7,208 nucleotides of DNA from Clostridia bacterium. GTDB lineage: Bacteria > Bacillota > Clostridia > Oscillospirales > Ruminococcaceae. Every line of letters starts with the position of its first letter. Position 1 is the first letter of the stretch. The position numbers and the translations under genes were made by a program. This document shows, in pieces, positions 6,096-7,208 of this stretch. The notes under the pieces are model-generated. The model was given only the letters and a program-made list of their open reading frames with translations, was not told the origin of the DNA and did not search any database. The stretch is from NCBI GenBank assembly GCA_003246805.1, contig QKDG01000065.1:1-7208 (forward strand), read 5' to 3'.

Positions 6096-7115
6096 TTATG
6101 GCTTTGCAATACCGTAGTCTTCCGGGCTGAATTTTGTCTGTCCCATATCATATAGGATCCAGCAAAGCTTGCTTTCTTGTTCCTCAGCCATTTTCTGTGC
6201 GTCTTCGCCTGTTTTATTAAAGATAGTAGCAACGTTGCTTTCAGCAAAAGCCTTCATTTCATCTGATTCCATAGCTTTTTTGAATGCAACAGTCAGCTTT
6301 TCAACGATAGCTGCATCAGTATCCTTAGGAACCATAAATCCAAGGAATTGTTGAAGAGGCAAATATTGTTCTAGTTCTGGAACAACTGATGTAACAGCAG
6401 GAACCTTACCGAAGTTTGGGAAGTCATAGTCAACTTTATCCATAACTGCTACTGGAATTAAATCGCCTGATTTAATGTATTCATTCAATTCACCAGCCGA
6501 AGCAACAACTGCATCAGTTTCGCCAGAGAAACAGCCCTTGATAGCAGTACCTGAACCATCATAAGCTACCCATTTAAATGGAACGTTTGCATATGAATCA
6601 AACAGTTTTGCCTGTGCAAACCATAGGCCACCCTGTGTTCCTGCGATTGAAAGTGATTGAGGGTTCGCTTTAAGTGCTTTAACAATTGATTGCAAATCTT
6701 TAGCTGCTGAATTCTTGTTTACAGCCAAGATACCAGGTGAGCCAGCAGCAATGAAATATGTCCAGTCTTTTGATGTCTGCTTCAGCCCTGTCTGAACCGG
6801 GATTGTTAATGTAGTTTCTGATGTACCGATTAGAGTATAACCATCGTGAGCTGCTTCCCAACCATAATTAACACCGATTGAACCAGCACTACCACCAGTC
6901 ATGTTAGAAGAAGTTATCGTTGTATTAAGCTCTTTGCCCATTGCGCTCATTATCGCTCTGTTCCAAACGTCAGTTCCGCCACCTGCACCGAATGGAATTA
7001 CATTGTTAATTGCACGTGATGGATAAGTATCACCTGCTGAACCTGTTTCTCCGCATGCAACAAATGTGCTTGTCATTAACACTGTTGCAGCTACTAATGC
7101 CAAGATTTTTTTCAT
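6096..7115 (-). CDS. tctC: TctC/Bug-family solute-binding lipoprotein of a tripartite tricarboxylate transporter
   Basis: This 339-residue protein is an extracytoplasmic binding protein that captures a carboxylate and delivers it to TctAB. The N-terminus is a lipoprotein signal: two lysines, a hydrophobic stretch and a lipobox ending FVAC with Cys21 as the lipidated residue; Phe at -3 is slightly unusual. The mature part starts with a short Gly/Ser-rich tether. Then come the Bug signature YPSRAINNVIPFGAGGGTDV (31-50), with Asp49 in the ligand loop, the GGSAGSIG loop (74-81), DGYTL (91-95) and the second ligand loop around GTQGG (159-163). VPKDTDAAIVEKL (262-274) corresponds to the usual P..TP...V..L segment. 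The ATG at 7115 has an AGGAGG site seven bases upstream. Lipid anchoring rather than free periplasmic secretion fits a Gram-positive cell. As first gene of the run it probably has the highest expression. Ligand identity is not visible. Confidence 0.96.
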   Translation of the reverse strand: MKKILALVAATVLMTSTFVACGETGSAGDTYPSRAINNVIPFGAGGGTDVWNRAIMSAMGKELNTTITSSNMTGGSAGSIGVNYGWEAAHDGYTLIGTSETTLTIPVQTGLKQTSKDWTYFIAAGSPGILAVNKNSAAKDLQSIVKALKANPQSLSIAGTQGGLWFAQAKLFDSYANVPFKWVAYDGSGTAIKGCFSGETDAVVASAGELNEYIKSGDLIPVAVMDKVDYDFPNFGKVPAVTSVVPELEQYLPLQQFLGFMVPKDTDAAIVEKLTVAFKKAMESDEMKAFAESNVATIFNKTGEDAQKMAEEQESKLCWILYDMGQTKFSPEDYGIAKP

Positions 7116-7136
7116 TAGAAATCCTCCTCATAAAAA

Positions 7137-7165
7137 ACTATATTTATTTAATGCATTTCTTTGAA
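7137..7165 (-). promoter_or_regulatory. Weak candidate sigma-70-type promoter for the operon
   Basis: On the minus strand TTCAAA (7165-7160) and TATAGT (7142-7137) are separated by 17 bases. The -10 is a good match and the -35 is poor. Transcription would start close to the tctC binding site, giving a very short leader. In such AT-rich DNA a match of this quality can arise by chance. Confidence 0.35.
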
Positions 7166-7179
7166 AAAAGAAGAATGCA
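7152..7179. promoter_or_regulatory. Operator-like inverted repeat upstream of tctC
   Basis: TGCATT (7152-7157) and AATGCA (7174-7179) are inverted copies whose centres lie 22 bp apart, about two helical turns. They flank the candidate -35 element. This geometry fits a dimeric repressor or activator, but the arms are only six bases long and no regulator gene is in the window. As RNA the repeat would form a bulged hairpin if transcription begins further upstream. Confidence 0.3.
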
Positions 7180-7208
7180 AAAAATCTGAAATAGAAAAAT
7201 AATAACAA

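Noticed and set aside
6050..6247. Minus-strand 65-codon frame overlapping the tctC 3' end
   Set aside because: Out-of-frame shadow of tctC that runs into the hairpin; no binding site or motif.
1..7208. CRISPR array, tRNA/rRNA genes, insertion sequence or prophage parts
   Set aside because: No regularly spaced repeats, RNA-gene signatures, transposase or phage-like frames, or terminal inverted repeats were seen; almost all of the window is taken by the eight genes.

Overview
The window is one AT-rich, tightly packed, co-directional gene run on the minus strand. Reading runs from the right edge to the left edge, and no convincing gene lies on the plus strand. Strong AGGAGG-type ribosome binding sites, a solute-binding protein made as a lipoprotein, low G+C and the lack of any outer-membrane component suggest an anaerobic low-G+C Gram-positive, most likely a member of Clostridia/Bacillota. 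That placement is an inference from style, not from a marker gene.

In transcription order the layout is as follows. A short leader (7116-7208) holds a weak candidate promoter and an operator-like inverted repeat. It is followed by a complete tripartite tricarboxylate transporter (TTT): tctC (lipoprotein binding protein, 7115-6096), tctB (small membrane subunit, 6026-5451, TTG start) and tctA (large membrane subunit, 5440-3926). Next come an Asp/Glu/hydantoin racemase-superfamily protein (3837-3172), a two-subunit transketolase (N-terminal TPP half 3132-2299, C-terminal half 2299-1358, sharing one base), a D-2-hydroxyacid dehydrogenase of the hydroxypyruvate/glycerate dehydrogenase type (1241-282), and a Dabb (stress-responsive A/B barrel) protein that runs off the left edge (269-1). 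No intrinsic terminator is visible between genes, so the operon probably continues beyond the window.

Taken together this looks like an uptake-and-catabolism operon for a small organic acid or sugar acid. The transporter would bring in the substrate, the racemase-fold enzyme would act on it or on an early intermediate, the split transketolase would move a two-carbon ketol unit, and the dehydrogenase would interconvert a 2-keto acid and a D-2-hydroxy acid. Hydroxypyruvate is a natural meeting point for the last two enzymes, but the substrate cannot be read from the sequence. The main points for a second look are this gene combination, the racemase-like protein with only one of the two usual catalytic cysteines, a perfect 12-bp hairpin between tctC and tctB, and a pair of hairpins in the intergenic gap before the dehydrogenase gene.
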